NCBI GenBank assembly: GCA_964370635.1
Contig: CAYJJU010000029.1
Coordinates: 1 to 20,600 of the forward strand
From: SIG603 sp964370635
GTDB taxonomy: Bacteria > Bacillota > Clostridia > Oscillospirales > Acutalibacteraceae
Direction: 5' to 3'
DNA: 20,600 bases
The position numbers were made by a program, and so were the translations under genes. Shown here in pieces: positions 8,744-16,016 of this stretch (position 1 is the first letter of the stretch; every line of letters begins with the position of its first letter). The notes under the pieces are model-generated. The model worked only from the letters and a program-made list of their open reading frames with translations, had not been told where the DNA came from and did not search any database.

Positions 8744-8756
8744 GGAGGATAACTCG

Positions 8757-10163
8757 GTGAAGAAAATTAAAACTTATATACTATCTCTTTTAAGCCTACT
8801 GCTTGTATTTACAAGTGCCACACCGGCATATGCAGAAGGTTTTACATATGATTTCCCATATTATTCAAAGTCAATTTACATGCTAAACCTCGACAAGAAC
8901 ACGGCAGTATATTCCATGAACGCCCACGAAAGGCTTCCCATGGCATCTCTTACAAAAATTATGACATATATTGTAGCATACGAAAATATACCTAATCTCG
9001 AAAACACTTTATTAATGGTAGACCCGTCTGTAGCGCCCATTTTATCGGCGGCAGGCAGTGGAACTCCTATTATTTCTACCGGCGAAGAACTCACGGTTTT
9101 GGAGCTACTTAATCTAATGATGGTGCCAACAGGCAACGAAGCCGCCTTGGTTTTAGCCCAATATGTAGACGCACTTGCAGGCCAGACCTACTCGGGAGAT
9201 GACTTAGATTATCAAACCCTTTCAACGGACATGGGTGACTCTGAGTTTGTAAGGCTCATGAATGAAAAAGCGGTAGAGCTCGGCTGTATGGACACTAATT
9301 TTACAAATCCGCACGGACTTCATAACGAAAACCACTACTCCACGGCAAGGGATTTGGCGGTTATTGCCGAATACGCAACAAGGCTCCCCTATTTTTCGGA
9401 CATTACTTCTCAAACCTACTACACCCTAAGGGCAACTAATTTAAATCCTCAGGAAAGAACCGTTTACAGCACAAACTTAATGCTGTCAAACTACGCCGAA
9501 TCCGCAAAATATTACTACACCTATGCAACAGGCATAAAAACCGGCGCACATAAAGAGGCGGGATACTGCATAGCCTCGTCTGCAAGTTATGACGGTTACA
9601 CGTATATCGTCATAGCGCTTGGCAGTCCTATGTATGACTCTGACGACAAATACATATCTTCTCATGGCGAAATGATTGACGTGGCGACCCTGTTTCGGTG
9701 GGCATTTTTGAATTTGGAAAACAAAGTGCTCGTCCAAGAGTACTATCTTGTTGGAGATGTAGAGCTTGAACATGCATGGGATGTCGATAGAATTCAGGTG
9801 GTTACGGACAGGAGCATCGAAGCCCTCCTGCCCTCCGAGGCGACGGTTTCAAACATCGTAATAAACGCCGACTTGCCCGACAAAATTCAAGCCCCGGTAG
9901 AGCGGGGCGATGTCATAGGAACGGTTGAGTATATTTATGAGGGCGTAGTTATAGCAACCTCCAACGCCATAGCTGCCGACTCTGTAAACCGAAGCGAAAT
10001 TGTAAGAACCGTCGACACGGGACTTGAAATTCTTATGTCGCCGTGGTTTTTGCTGATAGTCGGAATAATAGTGGTACTAATTTTAATTTACTTTGTAATT
10101 GCCGCTATGCAAAGGAAAAGCAAAAAGAAAATGCGCTCTGTTAGAAAATATAGAAATATGTGA
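8757..10163 (+). CDS. D-alanyl-D-alanine carboxypeptidase (peptidase S11), paralogue 2
   Basis: This is a 468-residue S11 penicillin-binding protein. It has a clear signal peptide with a cleavage site after AYA (residue 26) and a C-terminal membrane helix (about 430-456) with a basic tail, so it is held at the membrane from the outside. The catalytic motifs are SLTK (64-67), KTG (261-263), and TGN (125-127) in place of the usual SGN. The Ser-to-Thr change in the second motif distinguishes it from its neighbour. The start is the GTG at 8757, 8 nt after GGAGG (8744-8748); this start gives a standard signal peptide, whereas the upstream in-frame TTG at 8742 overlaps the site. The extra loop after TGN is shared with paralogue 1. 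Confidence 0.93.
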   Translation: MKKIKTYILSLLSLLLVFTSATPAYAEGFTYDFPYYSKSIYMLNLDKNTAVYSMNAHERLPMASLTKIMTYIVAYENIPNLENTLLMVDPSVAPILSAAGSGTPIISTGEELTVLELLNLMMVPTGNEAALVLAQYVDALAGQTYSGDDLDYQTLSTDMGDSEFVRLMNEKAVELGCMDTNFTNPHGLHNENHYSTARDLAVIAEYATRLPYFSDITSQTYYTLRATNLNPQERTVYSTNLMLSNYAESAKYYYTYATGIKTGAHKEAGYCIASSASYDGYTYIVIALGSPMYDSDDKYISSHGEMIDVATLFRWAFLNLENKVLVQEYYLVGDVELEHAWDVDRIQVVTDRSIEALLPSEATVSNIVINADLPDKIQAPVERGDVIGTVEYIYEGVVIATSNAIAADSVNRSEIVRTVDTGLEILMSPWFLLIVGIIVVLILIYFVIAAMQRKSKKKMRSVRKYRNM

Positions 10164-10174
10164 TTATAGCATAT

Positions 10175-10216
10175 AGGCTGTCGCAAATGGTAAATATCAT
10201 TTGCGACAGCCTTTTT
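10175..10216 (+). terminator. Rho-independent terminator after carboxypeptidase 2
   Basis: A perfect 15-bp stem AGGCTGTCGCAAATG / CATTTGCGACAGCCT with an 8-nt loop is followed by TTTTT. It starts 12 nt beyond the stop codon. Confidence 0.92.
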
Positions 10217-10363
10217 CACTGCATATTTATTCACACAAAATAAATTCATATAAAAAAATACCGCAGTATATTTCAAGCAACACGCTGGGTAGTTATGGCT
10301 AACTTAGTTGCCGTTATTATTAAAATATCACAAATAAAACGCCTTTTATGGTTCTTTTGCATA

Positions 10364-10392
10364 TTGAAAACTATGTCGAAATATGTTATAAT
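10364..10392 (+). promoter_or_regulatory. Strong sigma-A promoter of the HD-GYP/kinase operon
   Basis: TTGAAA (10364-10369) and a perfect TATAAT (10387-10392) are 17 bases apart, with a TG extension at 10384-10385. It leaves a 5' leader of about 110 nt before the ATG at 10512. I looked for a c-di-GMP riboswitch in that leader and saw no recognisable aptamer, only a small AATTC/GAATT hairpin at 10481-10496. The rest of the 348-bp gap between genes holds the upstream terminator and A/T-rich sequence. Confidence 0.85.
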
Positions 10393-10511
10393 ATCACTAA
10401 TACTTTAATCGAAATTTTAGTTCTTTTTGTGTGTAAAACATATAAATGCAATTTTATACATAAACTTATCGCAACAGATTAATTCGACGGAGAATTTTAT
10501 AGAGGTGTGAA

Positions 10512-11570
10512 ATGAATAAGGCTAAAAAAATAATGATAATTGACGACAACGTTACAAATTTGAGCATTGCTCGAAAGGCGCTTTGTGACGAATACGGCGT
10601 CATTCTCATTAAAGACGCCAAAATGGCTCTTACTGAAATACCTAACACAAATCCCGATTTAATTTTGCTTGATGTAGAAATGCCTGAATTAAGCGGGTTT
10701 GAGGTCATCGAAAAAATTAAGAACACTATGCCGGAACCGTACAGGAGCATTCCTGTAATATTTTTAACCGCAAAAAATGATGGCCTAAGTGAATTTCAAG
10801 GGCTTAATTTAGGTGCGGTCGATTACGTGCGCAAGCCTTTTTCTGCGGCACTGCTAAAAAAGCGAGTAGAACTACATTTACAGCTACACAGCTATAATAC
10901 TAACCTTAAAAACATGGTTAAAGAGCAGATATCTCATATTGAAGAGCTGCAATATGCCGTTGTTTATTCAATGTCGGAAATGGTTGAAAGAAGAGACCAC
11001 ACAACAGGTGGCCATATTATGCGCACAAGCAAATACTTAAAGGCTCTAATGCAAAAATTGGCCGACGATTCTGTTTACTCAGACGAGCTATCACAGATTG
11101 ACATGAACATGTACGCACATGCGGCTCAAATGCATGATGTTGGCAAAATTTGCATATCTGACCAAATTCTTTTAAAAGAGGGTAAGCTCACGGCTGAAGA
11201 ATACGACATAATGAAAAAGCATACATATTTTGGCTGGGATATAATAAAATCTTCCGTCAAAGACCTTACGCACTTCGCCTTCCTAGAAATTGCCGCAATA
11301 TTCGCACTTTCTCACCATGAAAAATGGGACGGCTCAGGCTACCCGAGCGGCTTAAAGGGCGAGGACATACCCATATGTGGAAGAATGCTTGCAATAGCAG
11401 ATGCCTATGATGCGATTATCTCTAAACGGCCCTATAAGGCGGCGAAATCGCATAGTGAAGCAGTTGATATAATCGTAGGCGACAGCGGCACACATTTTGA
11501 CCCTTTTATAATCAAGGCTTTCATTGCGGTATCAGACGAATTTGCGGAAATTTCTAAGATAGATACTTAA
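10512..11570 (+). CDS. REC-HD-GYP response regulator, probable c-di-GMP phosphodiesterase
   Basis: This 352-residue RpfG-type protein has a receiver domain (about 5-125) with acidic pocket Asp11/Asp12, phosphoacceptor Asp54, Thr86 and Lys108, all intact. A helical linker leads to an HD-GYP domain (about 150-345) with HDVGK (208-212), His237, HH (268-269) and GSGYP (274-278), which predicts hydrolysis of cyclic di-GMP at a di-metal centre. The start is an ATG with AGAGGTG 5 nt upstream. It is the first gene of a two-gene operon; the hybrid kinase follows 63 nt later without a terminator, so phosphorylation by that kinase's phosphorelay is the likely control. No membrane segments or signal peptide are seen; it should act in the cytoplasm. 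Confidence 0.93.
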   Translation: MNKAKKIMIIDDNVTNLSIARKALCDEYGVILIKDAKMALTEIPNTNPDLILLDVEMPELSGFEVIEKIKNTMPEPYRSIPVIFLTAKNDGLSEFQGLNLGAVDYVRKPFSAALLKKRVELHLQLHSYNTNLKNMVKEQISHIEELQYAVVYSMSEMVERRDHTTGGHIMRTSKYLKALMQKLADDSVYSDELSQIDMNMYAHAAQMHDVGKICISDQILLKEGKLTAEEYDIMKKHTYFGWDIIKSSVKDLTHFAFLEIAAIFALSHHEKWDGSGYPSGLKGEDIPICGRMLAIADAYDAIISKRPYKAAKSHSEAVDIIVGDSGTHFDPFIIKAFIAVSDEFAEISKIDT

Positions 11571-11633
11571 ATAAGATAAATTATTACGTGTAACTTTTTG
11601 CGCTTAAAGCAAGGCTACAAAGTGGAGGATTAT

Positions 11634-14600
11634 ATGTCGCTTGAAAATAATCAAATTACGGTTAAGCACTTAAAAGAGACAATCTCGATAACAAAAATAG
11701 GTGTTTTTATATGGAATTTGGAAACAAACCATGTTATTTACAGCAAAGAGTGGGCTGAGATTGTAGGCTATGAGCAGGACGAGCTTGTGCCTCATGTTTC
11801 TACATGGGAATCCATGTTGCTTCCAAGCGACTTAGAAATAGCCGAAGCAAATATTAATAAATACCTTGCAGGCGAAGCGCCTATATACGAGGCAGAGTTT
11901 AGGATGGTAAAAAAAGACGGCTCTGTCATTTGGGGTCACGACAAGGGCAAGGTTACCGAATACACAGAGGACGGAAGGCCTCTGATTCTTTGCGGAGTTT
12001 TGCAGGACATAACAAACATAAAATTGACCGAGCAAATGCTAAGAGAGAGCACCGACATATTAAATCTGGCGATACAGGTTGCCGAGTTTGGCACTTGGGA
12101 TTGGGATTTGGAAAAGGATATTATTTCGTATAATGATGAATATCTAAGCATGCTAGGGTATACCCAGTCCGAAATAAACGGCTCTCTTGCCGAATGGGAG
12201 AGCATGAATCACCCCGAAGACCTTACCGTCGTCACACGCCTGCTCGACGAATTTGTCGCAGGAACTAGGGACAGTTACGAGTGCGAAATAAGAATGCGCC
12301 ACAAAGACGGGCACTATATTTGGACAAAAGACGTTGGACAAATTGTGTCTAAGGACAAAAACGGAATTGCAACCCGTGTTATCGGCGGTCATTTAAACAT
12401 TGACAGCCTCAAAAATTCACAATCTAAATTAGAAGATACTTTGGGCGAGCTTGAAAACCATCAGGCCCAGCTAGAAATGGAAATTGAAGCGAGAACCAAA
12501 TCCTTGACCGAGCAGGACACACTTTTATTGGCGGTCAATGACATATCTCAAAAGCTACTTGCAGTGACAGAGACGGACGATTTTGACACTGTGCTACTAG
12601 ACTGCCTAAAAACCTTAACCCTCGCCTACAACACCTCAGAATTTACATTATGGCGCTATATTTGTGTAGAAAATAACGAATTTTTCTATTTAACCCATCT
12701 ATACCGAAAAGACTCAGACGACAGAATTGCTTTTGATGTCCATGATATGGAAGAATATATTAGAGACCTTATACTCGGCGGCGATAATTTTGCAATTCAC
12801 ACAAGAGAGGATTTTAATGTAATAATCAACTACAGCTTGGTGTCTCCAGAGCTTAGGACAGCCTTTGAAAACGAGAAGGCCATAAGCGACTTTATATCCG
12901 GCATGGGTAGCGAGTGGGAAGAAGACGTCAAAAACCAGATTGAAAACAGTGACAGCAGCATTGTCTCATCTATATTTTTATATACCGAACTTTTCGGAAT
13001 TATTGCCACAGGGAATAATTCTATAAATATGAAATACTCCGAAGCGCATGAGAACATGCTTGACATAAGCGGCAGGCTTTTTGCTAATGCGCAAAACAAG
13101 CACGAAATGGACGAGCAACTGCGTGCCGCACATGAAGAGGCACTGTTAAGCACCCAGGCAAAAACTAATTTTTTGGCGAATATGAGCCACGAAATTAGAA
13201 CACCGCTAAACGCCATTTTAGGCATGTCTGAAATTGTTTTACGAGAAAGCAAGGGCAGAAATATTGAAGAATACGCAAAAGAAATTAAAAAAGCCAGCGA
13301 AAATTTGTTAGTGATAGTAAATGATATTTTGGATATCTCAAAAATAGAGTCCGGCAAGCTTGAAATCATAAAAGTAGACTATAATATCACCTCGCTTTTA
13401 AACGACATTGTAAGCCTTGCCAAAATGCGACTTGAAAACAAGCCTGTTATTTTTACAACCTTTATAAAATCGGACATTCCATCTAATCTCTATGGCGATG
13501 AAATAAGGATAAGGCAAATTCTTTTAAACCTGCTTAGCAATGCAATTAAATTTACTAAAAAAGGAAATATAAATTTAAGTGTTAACTATGAAGAGCATGA
13601 AGATATCGCAGAGCTGGTGTTTGCTGTTTCCGACACAGGCATGGGAATTAAAGACGAAGACTTACAGCGCCTTTTCATGCAGTTTGAAAGGGTGGATACT
13701 ACCAAAAACAGAAATATTGAGGGCACGGGACTTGGCCTTTCCATTGCAAAACAGCTGTGCGAAATGATGAACGGCTCTATAATGGTAGAGAGCAAGCGCG
13801 GTCTTGGCTCAACCTTTACAGTAAGGATACCTCAGCAGTACAAGGGGAGCACTCCAATCGCACGCAAAGCAGACAAAGTTCGTGTGCTACTTTATGAAGC
13901 CAGAGAGCTTTACGCCGATTCTATCAGTAAAACAATATCAGATTTAAACGCAAAATGCGTAGTTTGCACAAATCAGTCAGAGCTTTTGCAGTATTTAACG
14001 CAAGATACTTTTGACTATCTAATAGCACCTGTGGTTCATGCAGACCGGATAAAGAATTTATGCTTAAAATCTAAGATACATATTAATATGATATTTACGG
14101 TTGACCAGGGCGATTTTACCGTTTATCAAGACAATAATATTGTAAACTTGCCCATTAGCTGCATACAACTGGCTCAATTTTTCGGAAATTCAGATTCATA
14201 TATGCGTCAAACGAAAAAAGCTCATAGCTTTATAGCCCCTACCGCAAAGGTGCTCATCGTCGACGACAATCCGGTTAATTTAAAGGTTGCAAAAGGCTTA
14301 GTGTCGCCAATTAAATTAAATATCCACACCGCAGTAAACGGTGCAGAGGCTGTTGAAATGGTTAAAGAGAGCGAATACGACCTAGTATTTATGGATCACA
14401 TGATGCCCATAATGGACGGCATAGACGCAACCGCCGCAATAAGAAAGCTTGATGGCGATTACTACAAAAACTTGCCTATAATAGCACTTACCGCCAACGC
14501 ACTTGTAGGTGCAAGAGAGCTTTTTGTTAAGGAGGGAATGAACGACTTTATCGCAAAGCCTATAGAAGTTAAAAAGCTCAACGAAATATTAAAAAAATGG

Positions 14601-15269
14601 ATTCCAAAAGAAAAGCAAGAAATTGTAGCGCCCACTGTTAAAGATGAAAAAACCTATGATTTATCTATAGCGGGAATCGATACAAACTATGGAATTAACA
14701 TCATAGGCGGAAATCTTGAAGACTACTATGACGTGCTAAACACTTATCTATTAGACGGTTTACTCAAGCTTAAAAAGCTAAAAGAGCCTATAAGAGAGCA
14801 AAACCTTAACATGTTTAGGATAGAGATGCACGCACTAAAAAGCGCATCGGGCTCAATAGGTGCGTCTGCCGTTTCTAAAAAAGCAATGAAGCTAGAGGAC
14901 GCCGCAAAAAATCAAGATATTCACTACATTAATTCACATACAAAGCCTTTTGTAGAAATTTTCGAAAGCCTACTTTTTACAATCGAGGAGCATTTAAAAA
15001 ATAATGATAGCAATCTACTTGAAGAAAAACAAGACGGCTGTCCTGAGCTATTAAATGAGAGTTTAAAAGAAATAGAAGAAGCTTTAAGCAGTTTTGATAT
15101 TGATGTGCTTGAGCAGTCTATTTTAAAATGCCTATCCTACACATGGGAGGGCAAAATTGACGAGATGCTCATGAATTTAAAGCAGCTTATAGACTCATTT
15201 GAATACTACCAAGCACGCTTGATAGTGGAAGATTTGAATAAAGAAATTTTAGTTTGCTACGGCAGTTAA
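11634..15269 (+). CDS. Soluble hybrid histidine kinase with PAS, REC and HPt domains
   Basis: This 1211-residue protein contains, in order: two PAS domains (about 15-135 and 140-258), a coiled coil (260-296), a GAF-like region (about 297-485), a HisKA dimerisation domain with NMSHEIRTPL (His519), an ATPase domain with N-box Asn636, DTGMG (667-671) and GTGLG (697-701), a degenerate receiver (about 745-855), an intact receiver with Asp877/878, Asp921, Thr953 and Lys975, an HPt domain with HALKS (His1066), and a helical tail. There are no membrane segments, so it senses a cytoplasmic signal. The inferred phosphate path is His519, Asp921, His1066, then Asp54 of the HD-GYP partner. The start is the ATG at 11634, 5 nt after GGAGG; the upstream in-frame TTG at 11598 has no such site. 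Confidence 0.93.
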   Translation: MSLENNQITVKHLKETISITKIGVFIWNLETNHVIYSKEWAEIVGYEQDELVPHVSTWESMLLPSDLEIAEANINKYLAGEAPIYEAEFRMVKKDGSVIWGHDKGKVTEYTEDGRPLILCGVLQDITNIKLTEQMLRESTDILNLAIQVAEFGTWDWDLEKDIISYNDEYLSMLGYTQSEINGSLAEWESMNHPEDLTVVTRLLDEFVAGTRDSYECEIRMRHKDGHYIWTKDVGQIVSKDKNGIATRVIGGHLNIDSLKNSQSKLEDTLGELENHQAQLEMEIEARTKSLTEQDTLLLAVNDISQKLLAVTETDDFDTVLLDCLKTLTLAYNTSEFTLWRYICVENNEFFYLTHLYRKDSDDRIAFDVHDMEEYIRDLILGGDNFAIHTREDFNVIINYSLVSPELRTAFENEKAISDFISGMGSEWEEDVKNQIENSDSSIVSSIFLYTELFGIIATGNNSINMKYSEAHENMLDISGRLFANAQNKHEMDEQLRAAHEEALLSTQAKTNFLANMSHEIRTPLNAILGMSEIVLRESKGRNIEEYAKEIKKASENLLVIVNDILDISKIESGKLEIIKVDYNITSLLNDIVSLAKMRLENKPVIFTTFIKSDIPSNLYGDEIRIRQILLNLLSNAIKFTKKGNINLSVNYEEHEDIAELVFAVSDTGMGIKDEDLQRLFMQFERVDTTKNRNIEGTGLGLSIAKQLCEMMNGSIMVESKRGLGSTFTVRIPQQYKGSTPIARKADKVRVLLYEARELYADSISKTISDLNAKCVVCTNQSELLQYLTQDTFDYLIAPVVHADRIKNLCLKSKIHINMIFTVDQGDFTVYQDNNIVNLPISCIQLAQFFGNSDSYMRQTKKAHSFIAPTAKVLIVDDNPVNLKVAKGLVSPIKLNIHTAVNGAEAVEMVKESEYDLVFMDHMMPIMDGIDATAAIRKLDGDYYKNLPIIALTANALVGARELFVKEGMNDFIAKPIEVKKLNEILKKWIPKEKQEIVAPTVKDEKTYDLSIAGIDTNYGINIIGGNLEDYYDVLNTYLLDGLLKLKKLKEPIREQNLNMFRIEMHALKSASGSIGASAVSKKAMKLEDAAKNQDIHYINSHTKPFVEIFESLLFTIEEHLKNNDSNLLEEKQDGCPELLNESLKEIEEALSSFDIDVLEQSILKCLSYTWEGKIDEMLMNLKQLIDSFEYYQARLIVEDLNKEILVCYGS

Positions 15270-15319
15270 GCCGTTGAAAACGCTGAAATGATAAAAGCTT
15301 TACAAATGGGTAGGTATAA

Positions 15320-15370
15320 GGAAACTTTTTCTATCGCAAAAAGTTTCCTCTTTGCCAATAAATTGGCAAA
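15320..15370 (+). terminator. Two tandem hairpins after the hybrid kinase gene
   Basis: GGAAACTTTTT (15320-15330) pairs with AAAAAGTTTCC (15338-15348) across a 7-nt loop. Two bases later TTTGCCAAT (15351-15359) pairs with ATTGGCAAA (15362-15370). The first probably terminates the HD-GYP/kinase operon, although only TCTTT follows it. They directly precede R1 copy 2 and may belong to the same repeat family. Confidence 0.55.
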
Positions 15371-15390
15371 TTCACCTTCAAAAAAGCTCT

Positions 15391-15528
15391 TCTAAGGCAA
15401 AAGATTTCGTTTTCTACGGAAAACGCTTAGGGCTCTGCCCTAAGTACCCGTAAGTTTTTGAAAAAACTTAACAAAAACTTTTAATCTTCGTCATTACGAC
15501 GGAACGCCATACCTTTTTTTGACACGCT
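15391..15528. repeat. Intergenic structured repeat R1, copy 2
   Basis: This is the second copy of the 1-137 repeat in the same orientation. The CGTTTTC-TACG-GAAAACG hairpin is identical. The TTAGGGC/GCCCTAA hairpin is kept with a loop change. The third stem reads AAGTTTTT / AAAAACTT (15452-15469), with one pair changed from A-T in copy 1 to G-C here, so pairing is preserved. It ends with TTGACACGCT and is followed at once by the 15533-15962 element. A TTGACA lies at 15519-15524 but no convincing -10 follows it. Confidence 0.85.
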
Positions 15529-15532
15529 GTCG

Positions 15533-15962
15533 GACTGTCCAAAAATCTGCAAGACAAGGAACAAATACCCTAAAATGACCGAGTAATACGAGGGTATATG
15601 AGGGAAATAGAGCCTGACCGATGCAATACGAACCCGTTTCTAAAGAGCTGTGTGGGCTTTCTATGGGCGTCAAATCCTTTTGCAAGGCGGAAGCATTACT
15701 GCAAGGCTTTTCCTTCTTATAAAACCCACACAACTCTTTAGAAATCTTTGACCCCAAATGAGTAGATTTTGTTCATAAACAAGGCAGTCAAATGAAGCAA
15801 TACTTCCGTATTGCAAATTTGGCTAACGCAGTTTGTGGGCAAAAGATGCTTGTTTGGGGCGGGTTCGTATTGCATCGGTCAGGCTATGTGTTTGTGACGC
15901 AGGAAGCAAAAAATGAGCCAAGCTGGCTCATTTTTTTGCGTTTGTGGGTTTTTCGACAGTCT
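15533..15962 (+). ncRNA. Large self-complementary element, candidate structured RNA or mobile palindrome
   Basis: The ends are inverted: GACTGTCCAAAAA (15533-15545) against TTTTTCGACAGTC (15950-15962), and pairing continues inward for about 20 bases with G-U pairs. A perfect 25-bp stem joins 15612-15636 to 15860-15884. Inside it are two branches: 15637-15656 with 15725-15744 (one mismatch), and a long stem from 15752 to 15859 closing on GCAATAC-TTCC-GTATTGC (15797-15814). ATACCCT/AGGGTAT (15565-15597) forms a side hairpin. Almost all imperfect positions are G-U pairs in plus-strand RNA only. It holds the terminator at 15908-15937. No credible reading frame is present, and I do not recognise the family. 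The alternative is a MITE-like mobile element. Confidence 0.6.
15908..15937 (+). terminator. Rho-independent terminator in the structured element
   Basis: AAAAAATGAGCCA (15908-15920) pairs with TGGCTCATTTTTT (15924-15936) around a 3-nt loop, with a run of seven Ts at 15931-15937. The shape works on both strands, but the core of the surrounding element is favoured on the plus strand. Confidence 0.75.
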
Positions 15963-15963
15963 G

Positions 15964-15998
15964 AGAGGGGCGGTCCAACTGGACCGCCCCTCTATTTT
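15964..15998. terminator. Strong GC-rich hairpin between converging units
   Basis: A 14-bp perfect stem AGAGGGGCGGTCCA (15964-15977) / TGGACCGCCCCTCT (15980-15993) has a minimal loop and is followed on the plus strand by ATTTT. It lies 18 nt beyond the stop of the minus-strand gene at 16017, so it probably serves transcripts from both sides. A small TGTCA-AAC-TGACA palindrome lies at 16001-16013. Confidence 0.75.
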
Positions 15999-16016
15999 CC
16001 TGTCAAACTGACAATT

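Noticed and set aside
10393..10511. c-di-GMP riboswitch in the leader of the HD-GYP operon
   Set aside because: The leader is long enough to invite the idea, but I see none of the conserved aptamer segments.
12830..13369. 179-codon open frame on the minus strand inside the kinase gene
   Set aside because: It is a shadow of the GAF-like/HisKA coding sequence; no family resemblance and no ribosome binding site.
15519..15547. TTGACA at the end of R1 copy 2 as a promoter for the structured element
   Set aside because: At 17-18 bases downstream only AAAATC or AAATCT is found, which is not a convincing -10. The TTGACA is also present in copy 1 (128-133), again with no proper -10.
15860..15884. 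tRNA T-arm-like GGTTCGTATTGC
   Set aside because: It lacks the GTTCRANYC pattern and is fully explained as an arm of the 25-bp inverted repeat.
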